From: Lentibacillus daqui
GTDB taxonomy: Bacteria; Bacillota; Bacilli; Bacillales; Amphibacillaceae
Assembly (NCBI RefSeq): GCF_027186265.1
Contig: NZ_CP114176.1
Location: 1,736,001 to 1,800,000, forward strand
Length of the DNA stretch: 64,000 nucleotides
Direction: 5' to 3'
A model generated the notes under the pieces. That model searched no databases, was not told where the DNA came from, and was given only the letters and a program-made list of their open reading frames with translations. This document shows positions 1 to 9,469 of this stretch, piece by piece. Position numbers and translations under genes: made by a program. Positions within the stretch are counted from its first letter, which is position 1; the number at the start of each line of letters is the position of its first letter.

Positions 1-1
1 A

Positions 2-2569
2 GGCTGGAAAGAAATCGAATTTGAGGTGATACGTGACATTCATGACAACTGTGTGATTGTTTGCAGCATGGAAAATGTTGATCCTGTTGGCGTCCATACG
101 GGGGATTCAATTGTTGTCGCTCCGGCAAAAACGTGGACCGAACAACAACATACCATGTTATGTACTGCAGCGGTAAACATCATTCGCAATCTTGGTGTGA
201 TCGGTGCTTGTAATATCCAAATTGCACTGAAACCAGATGCCAATGAATATGCGGTGATTGAAGTCAATCCCAGGGTCAGTCGTTCTTCAGCATTAGCTTC
301 AAAGGCTACTGGTTGTCCAATCGCCAAAATTGCTACCAAATGCGCTCTGGGTCAATCATTGGATTCCTATTTCCCAACCAAAAATGCTACAGTTCATGAG
401 CTTAACATCGATTATACAGTTGTCAAAATCCCGCGGTTTTCGTTTGATAAATTTCCTACAGCGGACAGAAAACTGGGTACGCAGATGAAAGCAACCGGGG
501 AAACAATGGCAATTGATCTAACTTTTGCCGCGGCGTTAAACAAGGCGATTCGTTCGTTGGATAATGGATTGCATTCATTAGCACATCCATTGATTGCTGG
601 TAAGGATTATTCAGTTTTATTGCAACATATGCAACAGCCTACTGATCTAAGACTGTTTGCTGTAGCCGAAGCACTTCGTCAAGGAAAAGGTATTACGGAA
701 ATCTACCAGCAAACTTCCATTAGCAAACCTTTCTTAATCGAAATGAAACAAATGGTTGAAATGGAGCAAATGCTTGCGAATGAATCATTGGAGTCCGTGA
801 CCAAGGAGCAGTTGTTAAAGGCGAAACAAATGCAATTCAGCGATGTGGCCTTGGCAGCATACCTGGGGACAACCGAGCAACAAGTACAGCAAAAACTAAA
901 AGCGAACCAGTTAACCGCTCGTTATCAGGTCGTTCAATCAGAAAATCATTTTCCTTATTTTTATTCGACCTGGCAACGGGAAGTGAATCCGGAAAAGGCA
1001 TCGAATGACCCGAAAAAAGTATTAATTTTAGGTTCCGGCCCGATCCGAATTGGGCAGGGAATGGAGTTTGATTATAGCTCGGTTCATGCTGTTTATGCTT
1101 TGAAAAAATTAGGATATACCACAGTGATTATAAATAACAACCCGGAAACCGTTAGTACGGACAGTGCGGTTGCCGATCGATTATATTTTGAACCATTAAC
1201 AACAGAAGATATTCTGGCAGTAATCGAACACGAACAAATAACAGGTGTCATGATTCAGTTTGGGGGGCAAACAGCGATCAATTTAGCGCGCGAATTGACT
1301 GGAGCTGGAGTTGCGATTTACGGAACCTCAACAGAAAATATTGATTTACTCGAGGATCGTGAGCATTTTTATCAGCTATTAAAGCGAATCAATATCCCGC
1401 ATATTGAGGGCGAAATGGCGTATAGTGTATCGGAATTGCAGGCTTGCGCTCAAAAAATCGGTTATCCGGTTCTTGTCCGGCCATCTTATGTTATTGGCGG
1501 GCAATCGATGTATATTATTCATGAGAAAGCAATGTTGGATACGTATTTAGAAATATTAACGGATTCAGATCAACGTATATGGCCAATTGTTGTTGATAAA
1601 TATACACCCGGTCTGGAAGCGGAGGTAGATATTATCAGTGATGGAACACATTGCTTCATACCTGCGATTGCCGAACATGTGGAACGTGCCGGCGTGCATT
1701 CCGGAGACAGTATCGCGGTGATGCCACCCGTCCAACTATCTGATGCTCAACAAGCTCAACTGATTAAATACGCGACATCCATTTGTCGTGAAGCAAATAT
1801 TGTTGGCCTGGTGAATATGCAGTTCGTAGTTACAGATCAACAAATCTATGCACTTGAAGTGAATCCAAGGGCATCACGAACAATTCCAATGATCAGCAAG
1901 ATAACAGGAATTCCGATGGTCGAGCACGCCATTCGCGTACAGCTTGGAGAAAAACTTGGTGAGAACCGTTTTCCGGAACCCATTGACTATTATGCTGTGA
2001 AAGTACCAGTATTTTCTTCGGGACAATTAGCAGGTGTCGATCCGAAGCTGGAACCTGTCATGAAATCGACTGGAGAAACACTCGGTCTTGCAATGGATTA
2101 CCAGGAAGCATTGGCAAAGGCTGCCGATACAAAAGCGTATACATTAACAAAGGACCCGGAAAAGCCATATCTGTTATGTTCAGTTTCCGATCGGGAAAAG
2201 TCGTTACTTCTACCGATACTAAAACAACTTGGTCAGCACTTTACCTTACTGGCAACACCGGGAACAAGTGCATATTTAACCAAACATCATATGCCAAACC
2301 AGAAGATTGACAATGATGCCGAAACAATGGAGCAGTTGTTTGCCAAGCAGACATTAGCAGGGGCAATTGTTATTCCAAATGGGTTACAACAGAAGAAAAA
2401 TGGCGAGCAAATACGAACATTGGCGATTAACTATCAGGTTACATTATTTACCTCAGCAGAAACATTACAAGTTGCATTTGATGGTATGGTTCGGACAGCA
2501 ACCAGTGTTACATCACTTCAGGAATATCATCAGCAGTACACAACGTATAAAAAGGGGATGTTGATTTGA
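2..2569 (+). CDS. carB: Carbamoyl-phosphate synthase large subunit, arginine type (5' end outside window)
   Basis: This gene makes carbamoyl phosphate from bicarbonate, ATP and glutamine-derived ammonia. The frame is open from base 2, where codons read GWKEIEFEV, an internal part of the first ATP-grasp domain, so the true start lies left of the window. Visible parts in order are the end of ATP-grasp 1 (ending near ENVNPRVSRSSALASK-type residues), the helical oligomerisation region, the second carbamate-phosphate half starting at about base 1018 (VLILGSGPIRIGQG), and a short C-terminal MGS-like domain. The stop overlaps the TTG start of argF by four bases, which ties this copy to arginine rather than pyrimidine synthesis. 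That assignment rests on context. Confidence 0.95.
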   Translation, partial: GWKEIEFEVIRDIHDNCVIVCSMENVDPVGVHTGDSIVVAPAKTWTEQQHTMLCTAAVNIIRNLGVIGACNIQIALKPDANEYAVIEVNPRVSRSSALASKATGCPIAKIATKCALGQSLDSYFPTKNATVHELNIDYTVVKIPRFSFDKFPTADRKLGTQMKATGETMAIDLTFAAALNKAIRSLDNGLHSLAHPLIAGKDYSVLLQHMQQPTDLRLFAVAEALRQGKGITEIYQQTSISKPFLIEMKQMVEMEQMLANESLESVTKEQLLKAKQMQFSDVALAAYLGTTEQQVQQKLKANQLTARYQVVQSENHFPYFYSTWQREVNPEKASNDPKKVLILGSGPIRIGQGMEFDYSSVHAVYALKKLGYTTVIINNNPETVSTDSAVADRLYFEPLTTEDILAVIEHEQITGVMIQFGGQTAINLARELTGAGVAIYGTSTENIDLLEDREHFYQLLKRINIPHIEGEMAYSVSELQACAQKIGYPVLVRPSYVIGGQSMYIIHEKAMLDTYLEILTDSDQRIWPIVVDKYTPGLEAEVDIISDGTHCFIPAIAEHVERAGVHSGDSIAVMPPVQLSDAQQAQLIKYATSICREANIVGLVNMQFVVTDQQIYALEVNPRASRTIPMISKITGIPMVEHAIRVQLGEKLGENRFPEPIDYYAVKVPVFSSGQLAGVDPKLEPVMKSTGETLGLAMDYQEALAKAADTKAYTLTKDPEKPYLLCSVSDREKSLLLPILKQLGQHFTLLATPGTSAYLTKHHMPNQKIDNDAETMEQLFAKQTLAGAIVIPNGLQQKKNGEQIRTLAINYQVTLFTSAETLQVAFDGMVRTATSVTSLQEYHQQYTTYKKGMLI

Positions 2570-3534
2570 AAAGTGCAGTGACAAAAGCGAAGGAAGCACG
2601 GCCAGTGTTGCAGCAAAAGGACTTCTTAACATTACACGCACTTGATGGTTCGGAAATGATGGCATTGCTTGATGAAGCTGTCAAATTGAAGAAAGAAACA
2701 AAAGCAGGCGTTCATAAACCATATTTACAAGGGAAAGTCCTTGGAATGATTTTTGAGAAAGCGTCCACCCGTACGAGGGTTTCCTTTGAAGTTGGTATGC
2801 AGCAGCTCGGTGGAAATGCAATATTTTTAAGTAAACAGGATATACAATTGGGACGCGGGGAATCGAATGCAGATACCGCTAAAGTATTATCAAGATATGT
2901 GGATGGCTTAATGATTCGAACCTTTGGGCATGACATCATTGAAACTTATGCAAAAGAGGCCACGATTCCGGTGATAAACGGTCTGACGGATATGCACCAT
3001 CCAACACAGGTGCTGGCCGATTTATTAACAATATACGAATACAAGGGAAAACTTGCTGGATTGAAGCTTGCTTATCTGGGAGATGGCCATAACAATATGT
3101 GTCATTCCCTGATCGAGGGGGCAGTAAAGACAGGTATCGATATGACTATTGCCTGTCCTGCCGGTTATGAACCAGATGATGGAATTTACCAAACGATGAA
3201 GCAAGAAGCGGAAGAAAACGGAAGTACACTAACTTGCAGCGAAAACCCGATTGAGGCCGTAACTAATGCGGATATTGTTATTACTGATGTATGGGCCAGT
3301 ATGGGAAAAGAAGCGGAAAGTGAGGAGCGTCATTTTCACGAGTTTCAAGTGAATCAAACACTTTGTCAACACGCTAACGAGGATTATATCTTTTTACATT
3401 GTCTCCCGGCCCATCGTGGAGAGGAAGTAACAGCAGATATTATCGATGGACCGCATTCAGTTGTTTTTGATGAAGCAGAGAATCGATTGCATGTACAAAA
3501 GGCATTACTAAAAATATTATTATCAAATGAATAG
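2566..3534 (+). CDS. argF: Ornithine carbamoyltransferase
   Basis: The enzyme joins carbamoyl phosphate and ornithine to give citrulline in the cytoplasm. The 322-residue product has the carbamoyl-phosphate loop STRTR (residues 67-71), HPTQ (145-148) and the ornithine-loop HCLP (278-281), all in the expected order. The start is the TTG that overlaps the carB stop (TTGA), with a purine-rich AAAAGGGG site about eight bases upstream, indicating translational coupling. Length is normal for the family, with an N-terminal extension of about 15 residues before the conserved core. It belongs to the same transcript as carB. Confidence 0.95.
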   Translation: MKSAVTKAKEARPVLQQKDFLTLHALDGSEMMALLDEAVKLKKETKAGVHKPYLQGKVLGMIFEKASTRTRVSFEVGMQQLGGNAIFLSKQDIQLGRGESNADTAKVLSRYVDGLMIRTFGHDIIETYAKEATIPVINGLTDMHHPTQVLADLLTIYEYKGKLAGLKLAYLGDGHNNMCHSLIEGAVKTGIDMTIACPAGYEPDDGIYQTMKQEAEENGSTLTCSENPIEAVTNADIVITDVWASMGKEAESEERHFHEFQVNQTLCQHANEDYIFLHCLPAHRGEEVTADIIDGPHSVVFDEAENRLHVQKALLKILLSNE

Positions 3535-3584
3535 GAAGCTTGTTAATTAAATGGTATTATCAGATAAGTGGAACTTCATTCCAG

Positions 3585-3600
3585 ATGAATGTTAGTTGAA
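3585..3600. promoter_or_regulatory. Weak candidate ArgR/AhrC box before argG
   Basis: The sequence ATGAATGTTAGTTGAA resembles half of an ARG box followed by a degenerate second half. A short dyad (TTCAT / ATGAA) also sits at 3575-3589. The position upstream of argG fits arginine repression, but the match is poor and no clear promoter hexamers were found beside it. Treat as a suggestion only. Confidence 0.25.
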
Positions 3601-3658
3601 AAACGAATGGATAATTATTGCTAGTTCGTGTGGGATAAATAAATTTGGAGGGATTGGC

Positions 3659-4888
3659 ATGAGTGAAGGAAAGATTGTATTGGCATATTCCGGGGGATTG
3701 GATACATCTGTCTCGATTAAATGGTTACAAGATAAATATAATTATGATGTGATTGCTTTGGCGATTGATCTTGGGGAAGAGAAAGATCTGGAAGCGGTCA
3801 GACAAAAGGCGCTAAACGTTGGTGCGATTAAAGCAATTGTGATTGACGCCAAGGATAAGTTGGCAAATGATTATTTGTTGCCGGCATTACAGGCCAATGC
3901 CTTATATGAAGGCAAATATCCGTTATCTTCCGCATTAAGTCGGCCGTTAATTGCCAAACTGTTGGTCGATGTCGCTGAGCAGGAAGGAGCGGTCGCGGTT
4001 GCCCATGGTTGTACTGGAAAAGGAAATGATCAGGTGCGTTTTGAGGTTTCTATCCAGGCATTAAACCCTAATCTACAGGTTGTTGCTCCAGTTAGAGGAT
4101 GGGGAATGACCAGAGATGAAGAACTTGCTTATGCTAAGGAGAAAGGTATTCCAGTTCCGGTTGATTTGGATAACCCATTTTCGATTGATGCCAACATTTG
4201 GGGCAGAGCTTGTGAGGCTGGTGTATTGGAAAATCCGTGGAATGTTGCACCTGAAGAGGCCTTTGCCTGGACGAATCCGGTAGAAGAAACACCAGACCAG
4301 CCGGAATATGTGGATATTTCGTTTGAAAAGGGTGTTCCAGTAGCACTGAATGACCAGCCAATGGATCCAGTGTCGATCATTGAGACATTGAATAAAGAGG
4401 GCGGCAAGCATGGGATTGGTAGAATTGACCATATCGAAAATCGTTTGGTTGGGATTAAATCGCGTGAAGTCTATGAAAACCCAGCTGCCTTGATTCTTAT
4501 CAAAGCACATCAGGAAATGGAATTTTTAACCCATACGCGTGAAGTAGCCCAATTTAAGAAAACAGTTGACCAGCAATTTGCCCAAATGATCTATGATGGT
4601 CTGTGGTATTCACCGTTACGCACCGCCGTTGATGCCTTTGTTGCAGAGACGCAACAGACCGTTTCCGGTAAGGTACGTGTAAAATTATTCAAAGGCAACC
4701 ATACAGTAATTGCCCGTCAATCAGATTATAGTCTGTACAATGAGGAACTGGCTACCTATGAAAAGGGAGATATGTTTGATCATAATGCTGCAGTCGGTTT
4801 TATTAAGCTTTGGGGATTACCAACCAAGGTTCATGCCGAGATTCATCAAAACAAAAACAAAAAACATCAGGAAGAAGTCTATCAATAG
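3659..4888 (+). CDS. argG: Argininosuccinate synthase
   Basis: ArgG ligates citrulline and aspartate using ATP to form argininosuccinate. The ATP-binding PP-loop AYSGGLDTS lies at residues 9-17. I chose the ATG at 3659 because GGAGGG sits seven bases upstream (3647-3652) and the protein then begins MSEGKIVLAYSGG, as in homologues; an in-frame GTG/TTG extension to 3596 has no such support. The 409-residue length is normal. It lies 124 bases after argF and 57 bases before argH, so it probably heads or continues the arg transcript. Confidence 0.95.
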   Translation: MSEGKIVLAYSGGLDTSVSIKWLQDKYNYDVIALAIDLGEEKDLEAVRQKALNVGAIKAIVIDAKDKLANDYLLPALQANALYEGKYPLSSALSRPLIAKLLVDVAEQEGAVAVAHGCTGKGNDQVRFEVSIQALNPNLQVVAPVRGWGMTRDEELAYAKEKGIPVPVDLDNPFSIDANIWGRACEAGVLENPWNVAPEEAFAWTNPVEETPDQPEYVDISFEKGVPVALNDQPMDPVSIIETLNKEGGKHGIGRIDHIENRLVGIKSREVYENPAALILIKAHQEMEFLTHTREVAQFKKTVDQQFAQMIYDGLWYSPLRTAVDAFVAETQQTVSGKVRVKLFKGNHTVIARQSDYSLYNEELATYEKGDMFDHNAAVGFIKLWGLPTKVHAEIHQNKNKKHQEEVYQ

Positions 4889-4945
4889 TTTTTTGCGGAA
4901 GTCTACTGAGCTTCCGCAGGCTATACATAAAGGAGTGAACATTTT

Positions 4946-6322
4946 ATGTCAAAACTCTGGGGCGGACGTTTTACCAAAGCAACCAATCAACTGGTTGAAT
5001 CATTCACGGCATCCATTGAATTTGACCAGCAATTTGCCATAGAAGATATTGAGGGAAGTATTGCCCATGTCACGATGCTAAGTGAATGTGCGATTATTAC
5101 AGATGAAGAAGCACGGCAAATCATCGACGGATTACAAACGATTAAAAAGAAAATCAAGTCAGGATCTGTTAATTATACGATTGAAGATGAAGACATTCAC
5201 ATGAATATCGAACGGATGCTGACTGAAGAAATTGGACCAGTTGCCGGGAAACTGCATACAGGAAGAAGCCGTAATGACCAGGTGGCAACCGATATTCATC
5301 TTTATGTAAAAAAGAAAACAAAGGAAATGATTAACCTAATAACAGCAGTTCAGCAAGCATTTGTCAATCAGGCAGATACGAATATTGATGTAATCATGCC
5401 GGGGTACACACATTTGCAACGGGCACAGCCGATCTTGTTTTCCCATCATATTCTGGCATATTTCTGGATGTTGGAACGGGACAAAGAGCGACTGAAGGAT
5501 AGTATAAAACGCGTAGATTGGTCGCCACTTGGCGCTGGTGCACTGGCAGGGACGACTTTTCCAACCAATCGGGAGCGTACCGCAGAGTTGCTTGGCTTTG
5601 ATACGGTTTATCCAAATAGCCTGGACGCGGTTAGCGATCGCGATTTTGTACTGGAGTTTCTATCAATTGCTTCGATCTTAATGACCCATCTTTCCCGAAT
5701 TTCGGAGGAGTTGGTTATCTGGTCCAGTCAGGAATTTAATTTTGTCGAGCTGGATGATTCGTTTTGTACCGGATCAAGTATCATGCCACAGAAGAAAAAT
5801 CCGGATGTACCAGAACTTCTAAGAGGGAAAACCGGCCGGGTACATGGGAATTTATTTGGTCTGTTAACCGTTTTAAAAGGTCTTCCGCTTGCGTATAACA
5901 AAGATATGCAAGAGGATAAGGAAGGGCTGCTGGATACAGCGACAACGCTTGACGGGTCATTACGTCTGTTGGCGCCGATGATTGATACGATGCAGGTGAA
6001 AAAGGAAAACATGTATCATGCTGTTGACCAGGATTATTCCAATGCAACGGATATAGCCGACTACCTGGTGACGAAAGGTTTGCCATTTCGTGAAGCGCAT
6101 GAAATCATCGGAAAAATCGTGTTATACGCGATCCAGCAGAAGAAATATTTGCTTGAACTATCACTAGATGAATACCAATCATTTAGCACATTATTTGCAA
6201 AGGACGTTTTTACATTTCTTGAACCAAAACATGTGGTAGATGCGCGAAAAAGTTTGGGTGGTACGGCGAAAAGTCAGGTGCAGCAGCAATTGGCACAGGC
6301 GAAAGCATTGATGGAGGGATAA
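4946..6322 (+). CDS. argH: Argininosuccinate lyase
   Basis: ArgH splits argininosuccinate into arginine and fumarate, the last step of the pathway. The 458-residue protein starts MSKLWGGRFT and carries the fumarase/aspartase-family signature GSSIMPQKKNPD at residues 276-287, including the catalytic serine on the flexible loop. The start is preceded by AAAGGAGTG at 4929-4937. It ends the arginine block and is followed by a strong terminator hairpin. Confidence 0.96.
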   Translation: MSKLWGGRFTKATNQLVESFTASIEFDQQFAIEDIEGSIAHVTMLSECAIITDEEARQIIDGLQTIKKKIKSGSVNYTIEDEDIHMNIERMLTEEIGPVAGKLHTGRSRNDQVATDIHLYVKKKTKEMINLITAVQQAFVNQADTNIDVIMPGYTHLQRAQPILFSHHILAYFWMLERDKERLKDSIKRVDWSPLGAGALAGTTFPTNRERTAELLGFDTVYPNSLDAVSDRDFVLEFLSIASILMTHLSRISEELVIWSSQEFNFVELDDSFCTGSSIMPQKKNPDVPELLRGKTGRVHGNLFGLLTVLKGLPLAYNKDMQEDKEGLLDTATTLDGSLRLLAPMIDTMQVKKENMYHAVDQDYSNATDIADYLVTKGLPFREAHEIIGKIVLYAIQQKKYLLELSLDEYQSFSTLFAKDVFTFLEPKHVVDARKSLGGTAKSQVQQQLAQAKALMEG

Positions 6323-6348
6323 TGGCAAGCTGTAACTTGAATAAATGA

Positions 6349-6382
6349 CAAAACGCTTGGTAACAAACTCCCAAGCGTTTTG
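6349..6382. terminator. Bidirectional terminator between argH and rnz
   Basis: A perfect 12-bp stem (CAAAACGCTTGG with its complement) has a 10-base loop and T-rich flanks on the + strand. It lies between two convergent genes, so it can end both the arg transcript and the rnz transcript. Confidence 0.9.
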
Positions 6383-6391
6383 TTCGTTCGT

Positions 6392-7318
6392 TTATTTTTT
6401 GGCAGGAATGGTTGTCCGAAAAAAGTCACTGGCGATTTCCGTGTTGGGGAAAATCGCTTGTGCTTCTTGACGTAACCAGACATTGTCTGCCTTTTGATAG
6501 CGCGATGAGATATGCGTCAGGATGAGCTGTTTGACATTTGCATCATGGGCAAGTTGAGCTGCCTGTGCAGTGGTGGAATGAAAATAATCCTTGGCAAGAT
6601 CTGCCTTGCTCTGCTCAAATGTTGCTTCATGCACGAGACAATCGGCATTTTCCACAAACGCGCTGTTTTGCTCCGGATTTCTTGTATCGCCAAGTATTGA
6701 AATAATCCGTCCAGGTTTATCAGGACCGATAAAATCTTTGCGTTCGATCACTTGTCCATCAGGCGTTGTGACTGTTGGATTTTCTTTAATCTGCTGATAA
6801 ATCGGACCCGGCTTGATACCCGAGGCTTTCAGCTTATCGGCCATTAGCTCGCCCTGTTTATCTTTTTCGACAATACGGAATCCGTAACAAGGAATACCAT
6901 GCTGCAATTTTTTGCAATAAACGGTGAAGTTTTCATCCGCAAAAACTTGTCCCTCCGTTACCTCTACAATTTCAAGCGGATACGTCAAGTGTGTTCCACT
7001 TGTACACAAGCTTGTCTCGATAAAATCCCTAATCCCGGCTGGTCCATAAACAGTTAACACATCATTGCCACCTTGAAAGGAGCGGCTGCTTAAAAACCCT
7101 GGAAGCCCAAAAATATGATCGCCATGCATGTGGGTAATAAAAATCTTGTTTATTTTCCGCGGTTTGATGGATGTTTTTAAGATTTGATGCTGGGTTGCCT
7201 CACCGCAATCAAACAGCCAGATACTGTTTGCCTCTTGTTGCATGGCAAGCGCGATCGCTGTGACGTTTCGTTCCAAAGAGGGAACTCCTGCACCCGTGCC
7301 AAGGAAGATTAATTCCAT
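6392..7318 (-). CDS. rnz: Ribonuclease Z (tRNA 3' processing endonuclease)
   Basis: RNase Z is a metallo-beta-lactamase-fold endonuclease that cuts tRNA precursors lacking encoded CCA at the 3' end. The 308-residue product opens MELIFLGTGAGVPS and has the zinc motif HMHGDH at residues 63-68, with later conserved histidines in LILTHIS near the C-terminus. The start is preceded on its strand by TAGGAGGTAG. It is followed upstream by namA in the same direction with 11 bases between the genes, matching the yqjK-yqjM neighbourhood of Bacillus. Confidence 0.93.
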   Translation of the reverse strand: MELIFLGTGAGVPSLERNVTAIALAMQQEANSIWLFDCGEATQHQILKTSIKPRKINKIFITHMHGDHIFGLPGFLSSRSFQGGNDVLTVYGPAGIRDFIETSLCTSGTHLTYPLEIVEVTEGQVFADENFTVYCKKLQHGIPCYGFRIVEKDKQGELMADKLKASGIKPGPIYQQIKENPTVTTPDGQVIERKDFIGPDKPGRIISILGDTRNPEQNSAFVENADCLVHEATFEQSKADLAKDYFHSTTAQAAQLAHDANVKQLILTHISSRYQKADNVWLRQEAQAIFPNTEIASDFFRTTIPAKK

Positions 7319-7329
7319 CTGTCTACCTC

Positions 7330-8346
7330 CTACCGCCAGCCGCGTTCATATTGGATCGGGGCTTCGATGTCATAACCTAGTTCGTCAGCTGCGGCCTTAG
7401 CCCAATATGGATTCCGGAGTAATGCCCGTCCGATGACGACAACATCTGCACGCTCATTTTGCAAAATTTCTTCTGCTTGCTTACCAGTTGTGATCAGTCC
7501 CACTGCACCGGTTGCAATAGCTGTTTCATGCTTAATCGTCTCGCATCGGGGTACCTGGTAGCCTGGATACGTATTAACTTTTGCCGGTACAACACCACCT
7601 GAGCTGCAATCGATTAAATCAATGCCTTGCTTCTTCATTTCTTCAGCAAAATAAAGCATGTTATCCAAGGTATTGCCGTCTTCATGATATTCATCTGTTG
7701 AGATCCGGACAAAAATCGGACCGTTCCATTCTGTCTTTACCGCATCAATAATTTCAGAAAGAAAACGATAGCGATTTTCTGGTGAACCACCATACTGATC
7801 TGTTCGTTTATTGGTTAATGGTGATAAAAATTCATTGATTAAATATCCGTGTGCACCGTGAATTTCCACAATATCAAAGCCTGCAGTTTTTGCGCGTCGT
7901 GCCCCCTGTTTAAACGCATCAATGGTTTGTTTGATATCATCGATTGTCATTTCATTTGGAACTTTATATGAATCATCGAATCGAATGGCAGATGGTGCAA
8001 AAATTTCTGATTCCAGTTCCGCTTTTCGACCAGCATGCGCGAGTTGAATACCTGTTTTTGCACCATATGCATGCAACTGTTCATTCAACTCTGTTAGTCC
8101 CGGGATATGCGCATCATCCCAAATTCCTAAATCCTGTGCAGAAATTCGACCTTCAGGCTGAACAGCAGTAGCCTCCGTGATCACAAGCCCTGTTTGACCA
8201 ACAGCCCGGCTGACTAAATGGGTGAAGTGAAACGGTGTGATCATACCATCCTGATTGTAACAAGAGTACATACACATCGGTGACATCACAATCCGGTTTT
8301 TTAGTTCCACGTCTTGAAAGTGTATTGGTGTAAATAGTTTTTGCAT
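7330..8346 (-). CDS. namA: NADPH dehydrogenase, old yellow enzyme family (YqjM type)
   Basis: This is an FMN-dependent ene-reductase of the YqjM branch, reducing activated alkenes with NADPH. The 338-residue protein shows the YqjM redox cysteine (C25) and Y27 in SPMCMYS, and substrate-binding H163 and H166 in EIHGAHGYL, followed by the family segment YGGSPENRYRF. The start ATG is preceded by AGGAGG. Physiological substrate is not known from sequence. It sits between the GDPD gene and rnz as part of one minus-strand group. Confidence 0.92.
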   Translation of the reverse strand: MQKLFTPIHFQDVELKNRIVMSPMCMYSCYNQDGMITPFHFTHLVSRAVGQTGLVITEATAVQPEGRISAQDLGIWDDAHIPGLTELNEQLHAYGAKTGIQLAHAGRKAELESEIFAPSAIRFDDSYKVPNEMTIDDIKQTIDAFKQGARRAKTAGFDIVEIHGAHGYLINEFLSPLTNKRTDQYGGSPENRYRFLSEIIDAVKTEWNGPIFVRISTDEYHEDGNTLDNMLYFAEEMKKQGIDLIDCSSGGVVPAKVNTYPGYQVPRCETIKHETAIATGAVGLITTGKQAEEILQNERADVVVIGRALLRNPYWAKAAADELGYDIEAPIQYERGWR

Positions 8347-8358
8347 GTATAATTCCTC

Positions 8359-9105
8359 CTAGTCCTTATGTTTTAACTGATATGCGCTACGCTGTTGCAA
8401 TGCGAGATTAGGAACATCAGTAATCAGACCATCTATTTTTTGGGTGAAACATTGACGCATATGCATCGGTCGATTCACGGTATATACTCGCAGTGTCATA
8501 TTCTCTTTTTGACATGCCTTCTTAAGGGATAGCCGAAGCAAGCGAAACTTGACATGCAGTGCATTTGCTCCCATTGCCTTGGCATCATGTACAAGGTTTG
8601 GATTTCTTCGGGAAGTCAATAAAGCAATATCAAGGTCTTGGCAAAGTTCGCTTATCCGTCTGACACTAAAGGGATTAAATGTGGACAGTGTCGTTCGATG
8701 TAATAAGTCGTAGTGTGATAGCATATCATACACAATTGTTTCCATGTTCTTATAGATTATCTTAGTATTTTTTAACTCAATATTTAAGTATAACGACTTG
8801 GGTTTGATCCATTGTAAAAATTCTTCCAATGTGATGATCGTGGTACCTATGAACTTTTTGGAAAACCAGGAACCAGCGTCCAATTCTTTTAGTTGATTTA
8901 GCGTCAGATCTTTGACATATCCCTTTCCGTTTGTTGTCCGTTTCACCTGTTCGTCGTGGATTAACACAGGTATACCGTCTTTGGTAAGCTGCACATCAGT
9001 TTCGATACCGTCTGCCCCTTGTTTATAAGCTAGCTCAAAGGCAGGCATTGTATTCTCTGGAGCAAGTTTACTGGCACCGCGATGTGCAATGATTTCAGTT
9101 GTCAC
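8359..9105 (-). CDS. Glycerophosphodiester phosphodiesterase
   Basis: The product belongs to the GDPD family that hydrolyses glycerophosphodiesters to glycerol 3-phosphate and an alcohol. Catalytic residues are visible: H8 and R9 in AHRGASKLAPENT, E35 and D37 in ETDVQLTKDG, and H50. I place the start at the GTG at 9105, eight bases after GAGGGGG, giving 248 residues, the usual length; an upstream ATG at 9153 would add 16 residues without family support. No signal peptide is seen, so it is probably cytoplasmic like UgpQ. It ends 12 bases before namA on the same strand. Confidence 0.88.
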   Translation of the reverse strand: MTTEIIAHRGASKLAPENTMPAFELAYKQGADGIETDVQLTKDGIPVLIHDEQVKRTTNGKGYVKDLTLNQLKELDAGSWFSKKFIGTTIITLEEFLQWIKPKSLYLNIELKNTKIIYKNMETIVYDMLSHYDLLHRTTLSTFNPFSVRRISELCQDLDIALLTSRRNPNLVHDAKAMGANALHVKFRLLRLSLKKACQKENMTLRVYTVNRPMHMRQCFTQKIDGLITDVPNLALQQRSAYQLKHKD

Positions 9106-9466
9106 ACGTTTCACCCCCTCTATGATTGTGTTGTAGTTCACAGCAAAAGTCAATTTTCAAATGCTTATTACATGAACGGTCAGTTCTTTGCAGTCAGTCT
9201 CTGGTTATTATGTATATACTACTTCGATTTAAAAGGTGTTTTTGTATTCAATTTGAAAAAAATCGAACCGAGACGGGCTATCTCGGCTAATAGGAAAGGA
9301 AAAACGCTGGAAGTCGACCGAGAGTCGGGTATTACAGCAGATATGAAAGGCAAAACACAAGGGATCGACCGTGAGAAGTACTAACCCGGATAAGAGATAA
9401 AAGTGACAAAAACGGAGAAAAAGTGTAAAATAGTAATAAACTGAACGACCATTCACTTGGAGGCTT
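9106..9466. other. Divergent intergenic region with two operator-like palindromes
   Basis: This stretch separates the minus-strand GDPD gene and the plus-strand MBL gene. It holds a plausible SigA promoter for the MBL gene and two related dyads near its ends (9173-9186 and 9442-9455). The open frames within it lack ribosome binding sites and recognisable protein sequence, so I see no gene here. Confidence 0.5.
9403..9455 (+). promoter_or_regulatory. Promoter with TetR-like operator for the MBL-SDR pair
   Basis: GTGACA (9403-9408) and TAAAAT (9426-9431) are separated by 17 bases. The dyad TGAACGACCATTCA at 9442-9455 follows about ten bases after the -10 box, over the expected transcription start. 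Its form resembles TetR-family operators. A related sequence, TGAACGGTCAGTTC, lies at 9173-9186 before the divergent GDPD gene. The regulator is not in the window. Confidence 0.5.
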
Positions 9467-9469
9467 ATG

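Noticed and set aside
9082..9384. 100-codon plus-strand open frame between the GDPD and MBL genes
   Set aside because: It begins inside the opposing gene, has no binding site, overlaps the MBL promoter region and has no recognisable protein pattern.
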